A DNA stretch of 64,000 nt from Rosellinia necatrix (Eukaryota > Ascomycota > Sordariomycetes > Xylariales > Xylariaceae): positions 3,285,501 through 3,349,500 of the forward strand of contig JAGYVD010000008.1 in NCBI GenBank assembly GCA_021209875.1, in the 5' to 3' direction. Below the pieces are notes generated by a model. The model saw only the letters and a program-made list of their open reading frames with translations. It searched no databases and had not been told where the DNA came from. Both the position numbers and the translations under genes were made by a program. Of the stretch, positions 34,201 through 45,342 are shown in pieces. The stretch's first letter is position 1, and each line of letters starts with the position of its first letter.

Positions 34201-35717
34201 TTTATTTTATTTTAAAAATAATTATATTTGTTTATTATACACAGGCTTAATAAATTTAATTTAAAAAATATATAACGTTATAATAAACTTATATAAAAAT
34301 TAATATTTTTTTTAAAACAGGCCAGCTTAGCTTATATTAATATAAACTTTTATTTTATATATATATAACCGCGTATTTAATTTTTTATAGCGGCTTATTT
34401 AAAGCTTAACTTTAAATAAATATATATTTATATTATATTTAGTTTATATCGACTTATTTTTAAACATATAAATTTTTAAACATTTATATATTAAGCGTTT
34501 AATTTAAAAAGCAGCATATTTTTTTTTTTATAAATAAAGCAACTTTATTAAACCTTTAATTTTAAAACAACTTTTAATTAAACTAATATTAAATAAAGCT
34601 ACAGCAGATAAAAACTTATATAATAAACTAATAATTAATACAGCTTTTATAATAGCTTAATATAGTTTTTATAACTAAATAAAATTATATATAATAAATT
34701 TAACTTATAAAAGCTTTATAAATAAGCTGTTTTAAGTTTATTAAAATTATTAATTTAATTTTTAATAAATAAAAACTATTTTTAAATATTATTATATAAA
34801 ATAAAAACAAATAAAAAACGCTTTAAAATAAACGTAATAATAAGCGTTATAAACAGCTTATTATATTTAATTATTTATATAGCAAACTTTTAAAATAAAA
34901 TATTATTTTAATATATATATACGACTTATTATTATTTTTTATTTTATATATAGCGTTTTTTAAAAACTAAAATATTTTAAATTTTATAAAACTGTTTATT
35001 ATATTTAAAAATTAATTATAATATATATTTAAGTTATAGTTTTAAATAAAGCGCTGCTTAATATATATATAATATAAGCATAAATAAAAATAATATAAAA
35101 CTTTTAAACTGTTAAATATTAAATATAATAAAACATTATTATAAAACGTTTTTAGCTAAAATATTAAAAGCTAATAAATGTTTTATATTTAATATAAGCT
35201 TGAACTATTTTATATTATAAAAACTAATAAAAAATTAAACTTTAAATATATCTGTTGTTTTGTTTTAAAACTTATTTAATATTAAATTTATATTAAATTT
35301 GTTTTTATTAATAAATAAATAAACATATTTAATATAAACATTAAATTTATTATAAATTTACTTTTAACTTTAGCAAAATCTAGCAGCAGTATATTTAATT
35401 AACTATATAATAAATTTATAATAAATTTACTTTAAACTATTAAATAAAAAAAAATATATTATTATATATTAAATTTATATTAAGTTTATAATAAAATATA
35501 AAATAATTAAACTATTTAAAAATATTTTATATTATATATTTTTATTTAACGTTTAAGCTATTATATATTAAATTTAAATTTAATTTACAGCTAATTTATT
35601 TATTAACAGCTTTTAACGTTAAAACATTTAAAAAAATTTTTATTAAGCAAATTTATATTTTTTTGCTGCAACTTTTATTATTTTTATTATCGTCTGTATT
35701 ATTGTTTATATTATCGC

Positions 35718-35719
<2 letters not shown>

Positions 35720-35752
<33 letters not shown>
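35720..35752. repeat. (TTA)n microsatellite in the AT-rich block
   Basis: Eleven TTA/ATT triplets without interruption. Confidence 0.85.
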
Positions 35753-35753
<1 letters not shown>

Positions 35754-36240
35754 AAGCTTTTACTGCAGCAGCTTTTTTAATTTGTTTTTGCTTTAAACTT
35801 TAACTTTAAACTTTACTAATAGCTTTATGTAATAAAGCTTTATAATTAATATTAAATTTATTATAAATTTATAGCAGATTTTTATTTTTAGCGCTTTAAA
35901 ACATTTTATAAATATTTAATATAATATAATTACAATAAACAGCTGCTTAAGCTTATATAAATAAATTTTATTATTTTTTAACTTTTATATCGTTTATATT
36001 AATTTAATAATAAATTAATATTAAATTTATTATATATTAGTTTTAATAACTTATATTAAAATATTTATTTAAATAGTTTTTTTTAAGCTTTTATATAATA
36101 TATATATTTAAAAATTCATGTATTAATATTATTTATATAAAAAATGTTTATATTTTATATAAGTTAATATTAAATTTGCTTTAAATTATAACTATTAATT
36201 TTTATAATATAAAATATATAATAAATATAATAGATTTAAC

Positions 36241-36553
36241 TGTTGAATGGGCTTCGTACGTGCGATGCATGTACTGTTCACGCGTGAAACAGAATACAAC
36301 TTCTTGTTATACGATGTCTATTATGCTTGATGATTTTATTTAAGTAACTATCGTGCGTAGCATTATTTTAAGTTTTGCACAAGAATTCTGCTAGCGTATG
36401 ACCTACTAAGATAACAGCGATAACATAGCTTGTTTTACGTATAAAGCATATACGCTGTATGCATGTACGTGACATGTACGCCATATGTTTGTATGAAGCA
36501 TATGCACGTACAACAGCTGTGAGTAACTATGACTAATTGCCATAGTTCTAACA
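36241..36553. mobile_element. solo LTR inserted in the RIP block
   Basis: A 313-bp segment of near-normal base composition in an otherwise almost pure A/T block. It starts TGTTGAAT, ends TTCTAACA (imperfect inverted ends, TG..CA), and is flanked by a perfect 5-bp duplication TTAAC (36236-36240 and 36554-36558). It is rich in alternating GTAC/GCATGC/CATATG palindromes. It is unrelated by eye to families A and B. Lack of RIP shows it arrived after the block decayed, or is too short or single-copy to be targeted. Confidence 0.82.
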
Positions 36554-37020
36554 TTAACGCTTAATTATTATAGCAGGCTTTTAATTTATAATAAATTAAT
36601 ATCGAATTTAAAAAAAATTTATTAAAAAACTTATTTTTATTACATGATTTTAATAACGGCGGGCCAAAAAGCTAGCAATAAGCCGGCGCGTTTTTATTTA
36701 AAATTAAAAACATTATTATTTATTAAAAACTAAGCGTTAATATATTATTAATGTTTTAAATTTAAAATAAATTTATATTATATTATTATATTTATTAAAA
36801 AAAGTTATAAAAGCTAAAAAAAAACTTTTATTTATAAACCTAGCTATATTTTTTATTTTGTTTAGCTAGCTTTATTTAAAAATTTATTTAATTATATTTA
36901 ATTATATATTTTTAACTTTTTTATTTTATAAACTAATTATATTTTTAATTCTTATTATTTTATTTATAAATAAAATAAACGTTTAAAACATAAATTTAAA
37001 TATTTTTTAATTAGTTTTTA

Positions 37021-37176
37021 AGCTTAATTATATATTAAATTTAATATTAAAAAATAAATATATATTTATTATATTTTTAGCTGCAGTTTTATATTAAAAA
37101 CAACTTATATTAAGCTTATATTTTTTTAAAATATATGCTATTTATATTATATAATATATTTTATTAATAATATAAA
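37021..37176 (+). repeat. heavily RIP-mutated copy of a direct duplicate
   Basis: It aligns with 37379-37537 with only a 3-nt length difference in a T/C run. Every one of the roughly 40 or more substitutions is a transition, with T or A on this side opposite C or G on the other. Confidence 0.85.
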
Positions 37177-37378
37177 TAATTAAGTTTTATTAAAATTAAA
37201 GCTTTATTATTTAATTTTTTTTTTTATAACTTTAATTTTTAAATATATTAAACTTAAAATAACTTTAAATTTATTTTATTTATTACTTAATAATAATAAA
37301 CTATTAAAAAAAAATTAAGTTTTTTTTAATTAATAAATAGCATATATAACGTAAGGCATTTTTCTAGCTAGCTTTTTA

Positions 37379-37537
37379 AGCCCGACTACATACTAAATTT
37401 AACGCTAAAAAATAAATATACGTTTATTACACTTTTAGCTGCGGCCTTGTACTAAAAGCAACCCGTATTAGGCTCACGCTCCCCCCCCAGAATACATGCT
37501 ATTTATACTGCGCGGTATGCCCTGTTGGTAATGTAGA
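37379..37537 (+). repeat. little-mutated copy of a direct duplicate at the block edge
   Basis: The partner of 37021-37176. It keeps C/G at the positions that are T/A in the internal copy (for example the run of eight C at 37491-37498 opposite a T run). It ends where normal sequence resumes. Confidence 0.85.
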
Positions 37538-38820
37538 ACGGGTACATTAATCGATTCATCTGCTGATAATTGAGCTATGAAGTAGTGAAAGCATGATTGA
37601 GAGAGAGTCGAGGTGGAATTACGAATATCGCATGATTTCTTCCAGCCTATGCCAGATCATGATTTTTAATACCCTCTAACCAAATAAGGGTTCCATCGTA
37701 GTTTGGTTACTTTGACTCGTTGGTTGATTTGACGCATGAAGTAATTGCCCCTCATCTAGCCTGAAAGTAGTCAATACCAGCCACTCAACCTCTTTCGAGT
37801 TCTTTTGACGACAACTCAAAGCCATGACCTAATTAGTCATTGCTCTGATTAGCCTCACACTCGGGGCCTGAGGTCCGGGACCTCGGCTTTTTCGTTTCTA
37901 TGCGGGGTGGCCTTGTTTTAATGTCTAATTTACACCTACCAGCTTGTGAAAATAACTCTACGACTCTCCTGACGCGTACGTATTTAGGCTGAGATGCTTT
38001 TTGATGCTTTAGCGCAGTGCATAGTTCGAATGCTCACGAGTTGCGAGCCTGATATGGGAGTTCATCTCGACCAATGCAGATGAACCTATTCTATTTTGGG
38101 AAGGTGAGCGATAACAAAAGACTATGAGATTTTCACCGAACTTCACACTTCACGTACGCGCCACAACTCTGCCCTGTTTCACCATAAATTCTACCTGGGG
38201 GCGCTAGGGCCGGCATTGCGAGTGCGGTACGTGTTTCAGCGCTTCGCATCGGAATCAGAGATGATCGGAAGATCGCCAGATTCCCCGGGCCGTTAGAACG
38301 GAGTCTAGGTTCCCCAGACAGACTCTTAGCGCCATGTGCGTCGGCAACATCAGTGGCCCGTTCATTCTATGCCTTGTCATGCCGGTTGGGCCACACGCTA
38401 AAATCACGATCTTCAATTTACTAAAAAAAAAAAAAAAACCCATAAAACTCTTCGGATAGACTTGCTGGCAATAGAGGACCGGTGGCGACGCCGAGGCAAG
38501 GTGACGGAAGAGGTGGCCCTCATACACTAGCGTTCATATTCCGTAGCCTCTAATGGCAGCTCCTAAGACGGGTCGTCGGTATGGATTCCAGTTGCTTGTT
38601 TAGATGATCACATGACATGACGCTAATGACAGATGCTCTGATCGAGAACCAGTCGGGTTCCCTCTTTGGGGCAAGCCGACCTATCATTGAAGCTACATCA
38701 TCCTTCTCATCAGGGGAAATCAATTGAAGATTCAGGGAGTAACACATGCATTGACGAGGTGTAGGGTGTTCCAAAAACATCATCAAGGTTAAGGGATGGA
38801 ACTAAAGGCAGCTTGAGAAA
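37538..38820. other. no gene recognised
   Basis: About 1.3 kb between the AT-rich block and the GH26-like gene. Minus-strand frames at 38255-38527 (crossing an A16 run) and 38550-38928 have no motif. Confidence 0.5.
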
Positions 38821-38822
38821 TG

Positions 38823-38830
38823 TATATAAA
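38823..38830 (+). promoter_or_regulatory. TATA box of the GH26-like gene
   Basis: TATATAAA lies about 95 bp upstream of the ATG at 38923. Confidence 0.6.
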
Positions 38831-38922
38831 GGAGAGCGCGAGTTAACTTCGTAATATGAAAGTAGGATCCTCATCTTCGGCATCATTTCCTCCATCGCTT
38901 CACAGCTGAATCGCTCATCACT

Positions 38923-40151
38923 ATGCATTTTTCGCGTCTATTAGGCCTTATCCAGGCATGCTCGGTCATCGCCATCCCTCTTGTCTCTCAGACTGAGACC
39001 GAGACGCGATCTCTGAGCTCCCGCGCCGGTCGGACTTACCTCAACATTGGTCAGAACTATGCTTCTGAGTGGGATTCCTTCGCATCCAGAGTCAAGACTC
39101 CGGCCGGTATCAGTGTATATGGCGATATTTACGGCGGAGAGTTGAACACTGACTCCCAAAACATTCTGACACGATATGCTGGCAGCCACAGGTATGTCAC
39201 CCGTCGATGCCTTTACTATATGTAGAACGAAACTGACCCGAAATTTGTGCAGCGGCAATGTCGTCGTTGGCCTGAGCTGGAAGGAGTAAGTATCAGACAA
39301 CGCACTCCATACTCTTTGTACTTGGGCTATTCCCATTTGAAAGTGGATGCTCAAGGCGATGCTGACCACACGGCATCCAGTGCTATGACCTTCAATGGCT
39401 ACACACAATTCCAGGGCGCCAAACTATGCAATGATATAACGAGTGGAAAATTCGATGCAAACCTACGGAAATTCGCCCAGTATCTCGGCCGCTTCCCGAA
39501 TGTCAAGTACCTCTTGCGCATTGACTACGAGGTCTCCGGAAACCTCTTCGCAAACACCAACCCCTCGGGGTTCGATTCCTCTACTTTCGACCTGACTGCC
39601 TATCCTAAGGCCTTCACGCATGTGAGGCAGGTGATCTCGGGTGTCATCTCCAACGTCCAATACGTGTTCCACCCCGTTCGTGGTAGCGCCTCGATGCTCT
39701 ACCCCGGGGACAACGTGGTTGACCTGCAGGGTAAGCATGCGATTCCAGCTCTATAGCCTCGTATTTGTGCTTATCATCAAACCTAGGGTTCTCCATCTTC
39801 AACAATGACGTTTGTCTGCCCGTTGGGCCCACGACCAACTGCGAAGGTCAAACCCTCGACCCTAATGTCCTTGCGGATATCAAATTCGCCAAGAAGCCGA
39901 AGATCATTGCGGAATCTGCCGTTCAGCCCCCGGCTTCTCGGGATCCGAACACCATCATCACTTACCTGACTCGCGTTAAGAGCATGGTCGAAACATACGA
40001 CTTCGCCGGCTGGACCTATATCAACAGTGACTGGAATGCGCACGGATGGGACGCTGCCACTTGGGGAGATAGCCGAATCGAGACTAATGCCCCGGTACTT
40101 CAATGGTTCCAACAGAACATCTTGAGCAACTCTCGCTATACGTTCGGTTAA
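38923..40151 (+). CDS. secreted GH26-like glycoside hydrolase
   Basis: Four exons, 38923-39191, 39253-39285, 39381-39730 and 39787-40151, give 338 residues. Residues 1 to about 20 are a signal peptide (LLGLIQACSVIAIPLV). The mature protein reads as a clan-A (beta/alpha)8 barrel: GISVYGDIYGGEL early; LLRIDYEVSGNLF matches the GH26 acid/base pattern R-x-x-x-E-x-x-G with Glu151; YPGDNVVDLQG is the usual strand-6 wording; KIIAESAVQ supplies a candidate nucleophile Glu260. GH26 enzymes are mainly beta-mannanases, with some xylanase/glucanase members, acting on plant or fungal cell-wall polysaccharide outside the cell. All introns have branch points (ACTGACC, GCTGACC) and phases agree. The family is a motif-based call; related clan-A families are the alternative. 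Confidence 0.68.
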
Positions 40152-40687
40152 GTTTGATACAGGCGTATTAGGGGGCTCTAAATACGATTTCAAACGACCG
40201 ATATATATCGGAATGTGTTTGGGTTAGTCCTAAATTGGGCGGTTCTATGACCGATATTCACTTTTTACCCATTTTTTCACTTGGATAGAAACAGGAACCT
40301 TTGACACGGACAAAATAAAATCAAATCAAATGAAATCATCGCAGAACTTGCAATTATGTGATATCTAGTGAAGTGCCGTTAAGCGGCTTCTCTAGAGTGT
40401 GGCCAAACAACCACCTCAAATCAAAACTATAATGAACTCATCGCATACGTGCCCACACGAGTGTGTGCTCTCTGGCTATCTATTAAAAGACAGCCCCGAA
40501 ACCCGCGTCGACCCTAGACCGACGGGTAGTCTGTCGCCCTGAGAGCAACCAACCATATTTTGATATACCTCGTCAGCATATCAAATTATGACTATGACTG
40601 TGCCACACTTGTGCGCCTCGTCGCTCGGACCGATACAAATGGATTCGTAGCCCCATGATTGGATGATCCGAGGAAACCGCCTAGGCA
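40152..40687. other. convergent intergenic region
   Basis: About 535 bp of 3' flank between convergent genes. No gene recognised. Confidence 0.6.
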
Positions 40688-42132
40688 TTAAAAGAACGCA
40701 TCGGTCGGCTCCGAAGAAACCGTCACCACCGAGAACTCGCTGTCACTAGCCTCGTCGTCGTCATGTCCGTCATCCTTGGGCGACGAAAACGGGCTTTCGA
40801 TTGAGGCTGGTGTGATTGCCTTGAGTTTCTGGAGAGTTTCGCGGACCATCATGAGAGAGCTACCCAGCCTGTTATTGATAATCACAGAGCAGTCCGGTTT
40901 TGGTGTAACGGGACTCGACCAATTCCCCCATACATCGGCAACCATTTGATGTCGAATACTTCCCGGTCCGGTCGCGATCAATGTCGTCATCAACTCAGGG
41001 TTCTGGGTAAACTTGCAAAGATTCCCCATGTCAAGATACGATCCCCCCACAACACCCCATCGGGCGAGTCCTTCTTCGGTGAAGGCCGCAAGAGTTCCAA
41101 TGTCCCAGGCCTTCTCTCCGGTGTCAGCCTCCATGATTTTCTTTAGTCTTTGGGTTTTGTCGATTGGATGGCCGGCCGTTTCGATTTTCTTCGCCTGAAT
41201 AAATTGGGCGAGAGAGGTGTACGTGGTGTTGTCGTGACTGAACCGGGCGCATGCCATCAGGCCTAACGGCGAGTCTTTCTCGAGAACGACGTGCATCTTA
41301 TCGTTTGTCGTACCATACTTAAATGCTGCCTCGGTGTTCACGTTGGTTGTGTAGGGTGTTTGACGACCGAGATGGATTGGCATTTTATCCGAATATCTGT
41401 TCTCCCAGATATTGTCTTTAGGTGCCCAGGAATGATAATCATACGACCATGCAGCTGAATCTGACTTGTTCTCGTTGCCGCTATAATCACCATCATCATC
41501 GCTGTCATTCGTAAGGTTATCCTTGAGTGACCGGATGTCAGTTTTGTTGCTGGCAGGTCTCTCAAAGTACGGGCCAGTACTTGCCTTAGTAGTCGCAATA
41601 TCGGGAGCTGAAATGGTATTTTCAGTCTGATCATCTTGCTCACTTCCGGATTTCTGAGAGAAGGATTTGGAGGACCCTTTATGCGGATGAATCACAGTGC
41701 CCCAGAGACCCTCGCCATCATCTTCAGATTCGTAGGCGGAGTCACAGGCGGAGTCACAGGCGGAGTCTGAACCAAAGCTGGGGTCCACGATATGTTCGCG
41801 GCCTGAATCAAGTTTGATATCATTTGGCTTAGTTAAGCGACCGCTGGTCTTGCCTCCATACGGAATTTGGCGTCGCATACATATCGCTTCTAGCAGTTGG
41901 GTGTACCGATCGTCTATTTTTGGGTTAGGGGTCTGGCTTCCATCTATAGGGTATAACGCAATAAGGCAGGGGCAGTAGATCAAGGACAGTATGGGCACAG
42001 CTACCCCGAGGCGGAGGGGAAGTGTTTATGAGAGAACGTGCATTCCGGAGGGAAGGGAGATGTTAATGTGACTAACTTACCAAGTAATGCTTCAAGAGAC
42101 TCCAGGTTTTTCCCACAGTATTTATCCATCAT
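40688..42132 (-). CDS. NADAR (YbiA-like) domain protein, divergent
   Basis: Two exons on the minus strand, 42132-42081 and 41943-40688, encode 435 residues starting MMDKYCGKN. The long frame alone would start at a GTG, so the small first exon (donor GTAAGT, acceptor TATAG, phase 1) is needed. The N-terminal half is acidic and low-complexity, with three 12-bp units coding DSAC/DSAC/DSAY. Residues ~235-360 are a NADAR domain: SPLGLMACARFSHDNTTYTS, FIQAKK, then NLCKFTQNPELMTTLIATG and ADVWGNW. NADAR proteins are N-glycosidases acting on ADP-ribose-type or riboflavin-pathway substrates. In this copy the family's S-V-E-H block reads SLAQ, so its conserved Glu is replaced by Ala, while the late Asp-x-Trp is kept. 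Reduced or altered activity is likely. There is no signal peptide. Confidence 0.75.
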
Positions 42133-43212
42133 AGCTACCTATGATGGCTTGGGAGTTTTAGGACTAATAGGTGAGGGTTTAGCCTGGGCGGGTTGGTTAA
42201 CGAGGTTGATGTGCAACAGATTGTGGTGCACAAGTTGGAAAGGGATGCAACAGTGAACTAGATGGGCAAGGTTGAAGGCGAAATATAAATACCCAAGTGA
42301 TTCAATGGACTTTTAACAATGGCAAGTACTTCACTGAAAATTTTATTGCTAGTTTGACGATTGGACCATTGAGATGAATGGAAGGCCATTCACTTGGTAC
42401 TATCACGTGGAGACACCTACACAATAGGCATGGTAATGGCACGTTAACGGCATTTTGTGAGGCAAGTGCGACAATGCGCACGGTATTACCTTAGGATGGC
42501 CATTTTCAATTCGAGCCAATTGATGACAACTCAGAGAATAGGTAGTAAAGTGTATTCACTATTGGTACGGCAGCAGAGCACGGGCCGCGATGTGAGAATT
42601 CCGGTCGGCCATGGGTTGAAGTTGCCCTGAATATCAATTGTTATGCAACAGCTGGTCGGTTTCTGACTGCCTGTAGCCCCTGCTAGGTATGTAAGTCGAC
42701 GTAATGGCTGTAGACAATTTAGCAATAGGTTTCCGAGAGAGATACTCTATCTCAAGTGGTGCGTGCTCTCAATGGATTTTATTGAAATTCGAAGGCCGTG
42801 TTGCGCAAACATCTCCTTGCCCTTATATGGACACTGTATAAAGGCCAGTAGGGAACCGAAATAACTATTGGTCGGTAAAATCAAGATATAGTTACATGCA
42901 CCCACGCTAGATTTACTCCGATCAAGCCACAATTAGTCGACCTCAACGCTTCGTAGTTAGTTTCACGCTACATCAATGTCGCGCAGCTTTCAGCCGCTGC
43001 GATCTAACCCGAATCCTTCCAGCTGAGTAAAAGAAGCTAAGCTAAGCCAAGCCCAATTCCGAATGATATAAGAGCCACAGCTATCCCACCGCCGTCTCGG
43101 GCCCCAGATCTCTCACCTCTAAAACTAACCCATTTCAAGTTTATCCCGTAGTCCAAAAGTGCAAAAGAAAACCCCCCCCAAAACGCAACGCGAGACCACT
43201 ATACTAAACAGC
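42133..43212. other. divergent promoter region
   Basis: About 1.1 kb between the NADAR gene (minus) and the DUF7730-like gene (plus). A GATATAAGAG motif near 43065-43074 may be the TATA element of the latter. No gene recognised. Confidence 0.5.
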
Positions 43213-44456
43213 ATGAACGCGCTGCAAGGTCTCTTCTTCCGACGCCACAGGCGGGCGGGCGACGCGTCCAAGACGCTCGCGGAGCTCCGGCGGAAATGCG
43301 ACGCCAACACGCTGACGGCGGCCGAGGCGCAGGACCTGCTCCGCCTCGCCGGCGAGGCGCGGGAGGCGCTGACGCCCCGCGAGACCGTGAACCTGCAGCA
43401 GGCGCTGACGGGCAAGCCGCCGCCGTCGGAGTGGGCACCGAAGAAGGACCCGGCGGCGCTGCGGCGCGCGAACGACGCGGGGCCGTCGTCGCGGCGACGG
43501 GCGGACACGGACGGGATGACCCCCGCCGTGCAGGCGCGGAGCCCGCTGTTCCGCCTGCCGCCGGAGCTGCGCCGGCAGATCTGGGGCTACGTCGTCGGCG
43601 GCAGGACCGTCTACTGGTCCACCAGCGAGTGCTATCTCGTCCAGCAGAGCGATATGCAGGAGCCGTACTGGCGCGGCGTGAGGGGCCTCTTGACCGTGCC
43701 CCTGCTGTGTCGGAAGTCGTAAGTACACACGGCGAGAAAAACGTGCGTCGCGGTCGCTGTCGTCAGCGAAAGCTGTGCGCGCTTGGTGGGGAACGTTTTG
43801 CTTACCGGAACCCGTGGGACTAGGTACCAAGAATCCATCGATCTGGTGTACTCGCAGAATACCTTCGGCGCTGGGTTCGGCTCTAGTTCTGGTGCCGGCT
43901 CTATCAAGGAGCTCTTCGAACAGATGGTCGTCGATCTGCGCCCCGAACGCGTCGCTTCTATCCGCAGCTTGGAGATCGGCTTTCATCTCGCTGAGGGGGT
44001 GACGCAGTACTATGATAGTCACCCGCAGGCATGGGATATTTCTCTAAAGTACGTTAAAAAATCATCGTCCCTTCCTTTCTAAACGTTTAGCATTGGTGCC
44101 AGAAATGCAGGTAGCTAAATTTTTTTGTGTGGAACAGCATTCCATCCCCGGTATCCTGTAAGGAATGGGACAGTGTGTGCGCAGCTGTGGCAAATATGAA
44201 AGGACTGCGAAGGTTGGTCGTGGTCGTCTGGGCGTCTGGCGATCGACGACACGAATTCAGGGCCCGCGAGGCAGATATGATGAAGATCCCTGCCGACATG
44301 ACCGGATTGGAGAAATCCGAGTTTTGGCTGCCCTGGAATATGGACCCAAGTATCTCGAGGGAGCTCGTCGGTGAAATCCAAGGGACGTACATTGTTAAGA
44401 GGGGTTTTGAGGACAGGACAAGATTTGGCGTTAGTGTACCTAACTACAAACATTAG
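43213..44456 (+). CDS. DUF7730 / F-box-like fungal protein
   Basis: Three exons, 43213-43718, 43824-44048 and 44138-44456, encode about 349 residues. I start at ATG 43213 (MNALQGLFFRRH) because the frame upstream opens only with GTG. After a GC-rich basic N-terminus, residues ~110-127 read SPLFRLPPELRRQIWGYVVG, the F-box/2EXR-like start seen in many fungal proteins of the DUF7730 type. YQESIDLVYSQNTF then corresponds to the usual 'Y.EaI.llYs.NTF' block, joined exactly at the first splice junction. A C-terminal 'LRRLVVVVW' block follows. The function is unknown; such proteins are abundant in Pezizomycotina and may be ubiquitin-ligase adaptors. GC content falls sharply from exon 1 to exon 3. 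Confidence 0.75.
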
Positions 44457-45342
44457 AGAGTCCTTTGAGAACATGTGGAATTGTGTGTTGCAGTTGCCAT
44501 TCTCTAGTAATGCTCAACAAGTAATTATAAGGTATATATTTTTAAGTATCAACGGACAATATTTAATCACTAGTTATTAGGCGCCGGCCTAGACGACTCT
44601 ATCTCTATGTCCTGTTTTTTGTAGTGCGCTACGTGCCGAAATGGAAGCAACATTTGCCATTGTTTCGATGATACAAACGTTATAACCGCCAAGTTTGATG
44701 TGTAGGTGTCTCGGGATCACAAAGTTGCTCGTATCTTGACAAACCATGGTGCGATACCAAGCTATACGGATTTAGCCAGCTATACTATAACGTATAATAT
44801 AGCACACCTGAGACACTCCCTATGCACATTTTTTTAATCGGAGGCTTAGGAAGGCAGCCTACCTTGCGTGATGTTTTGGACATGGGAGGGCAATGGTCTG
44901 TAAGCGGTGCTCTGAGTAAAGGGGAACTGTAGAGTGCTATATGGTCCGTGCACCATTGGAACCTTGGCAGTTTTCGCTTCGATCGATCACCGAGACGGCA
45001 ACTAGTTATAACTAGCAGTAGTGCCTGAGGCATCGTTACCATGTGACGGCATGAAGTGCGGCTGAGCCCAGCTGATCTTGTGTAGCAAATAACGATAGAG
45101 ACCGAACTTCTGCGTAGATATTTTAATTAAGATTCATTAAGTGACATTGGACTGATGACGGAGTTGCAACTGATCAACCTCGCTTCAGATAGCCAGCGCT
45201 AACACGGTTGCCTACATCTACTTGCTGATTCACCACTTAGACTGTGAAGTTTACGAGTCCTTCTGTTGGGGTTGGAGTACCATATTTCGTCATCTGAAGA
45301 CATCGGATCTGAAGACATCGGATATAGGGTATCGGGCCGAAA
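44457..45342. other. intergenic region upstream of HET copy 2
   Basis: About 885 bp without a recognisable gene. AT-rich composition contrasts with the GC-rich HET gene that follows. A short direct repeat (CATCGGATCTGAAGA / CATCGGATATAGGG) lies just upstream of the start. Confidence 0.5.

Larger units (their letters stand above)
31251..37537. repeat. RIP-mutated AT-rich block
   Basis: About 6.3 kb made almost entirely of A and T. Remaining C and G sit mostly in AGC/GCT/GCAGC contexts. No reading frame of note survives on either strand. Such blocks in Pezizomycotina are repeats, usually transposons, saturated with C-to-T changes by RIP and often heterochromatic. The mutation type is shown directly by the internal duplicate at 37021-37176 versus 37379-37537. 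The original element is beyond recognition by eye. A solo LTR of normal composition interrupts the block at 36241-36553. Confidence 0.88.

Noticed and set aside
41996..41998. GTG as start of the long NADAR frame
   Set aside because: A eukaryotic gene would not normally start there. A small upstream exon with ATG and matching splice phase gives a better model.
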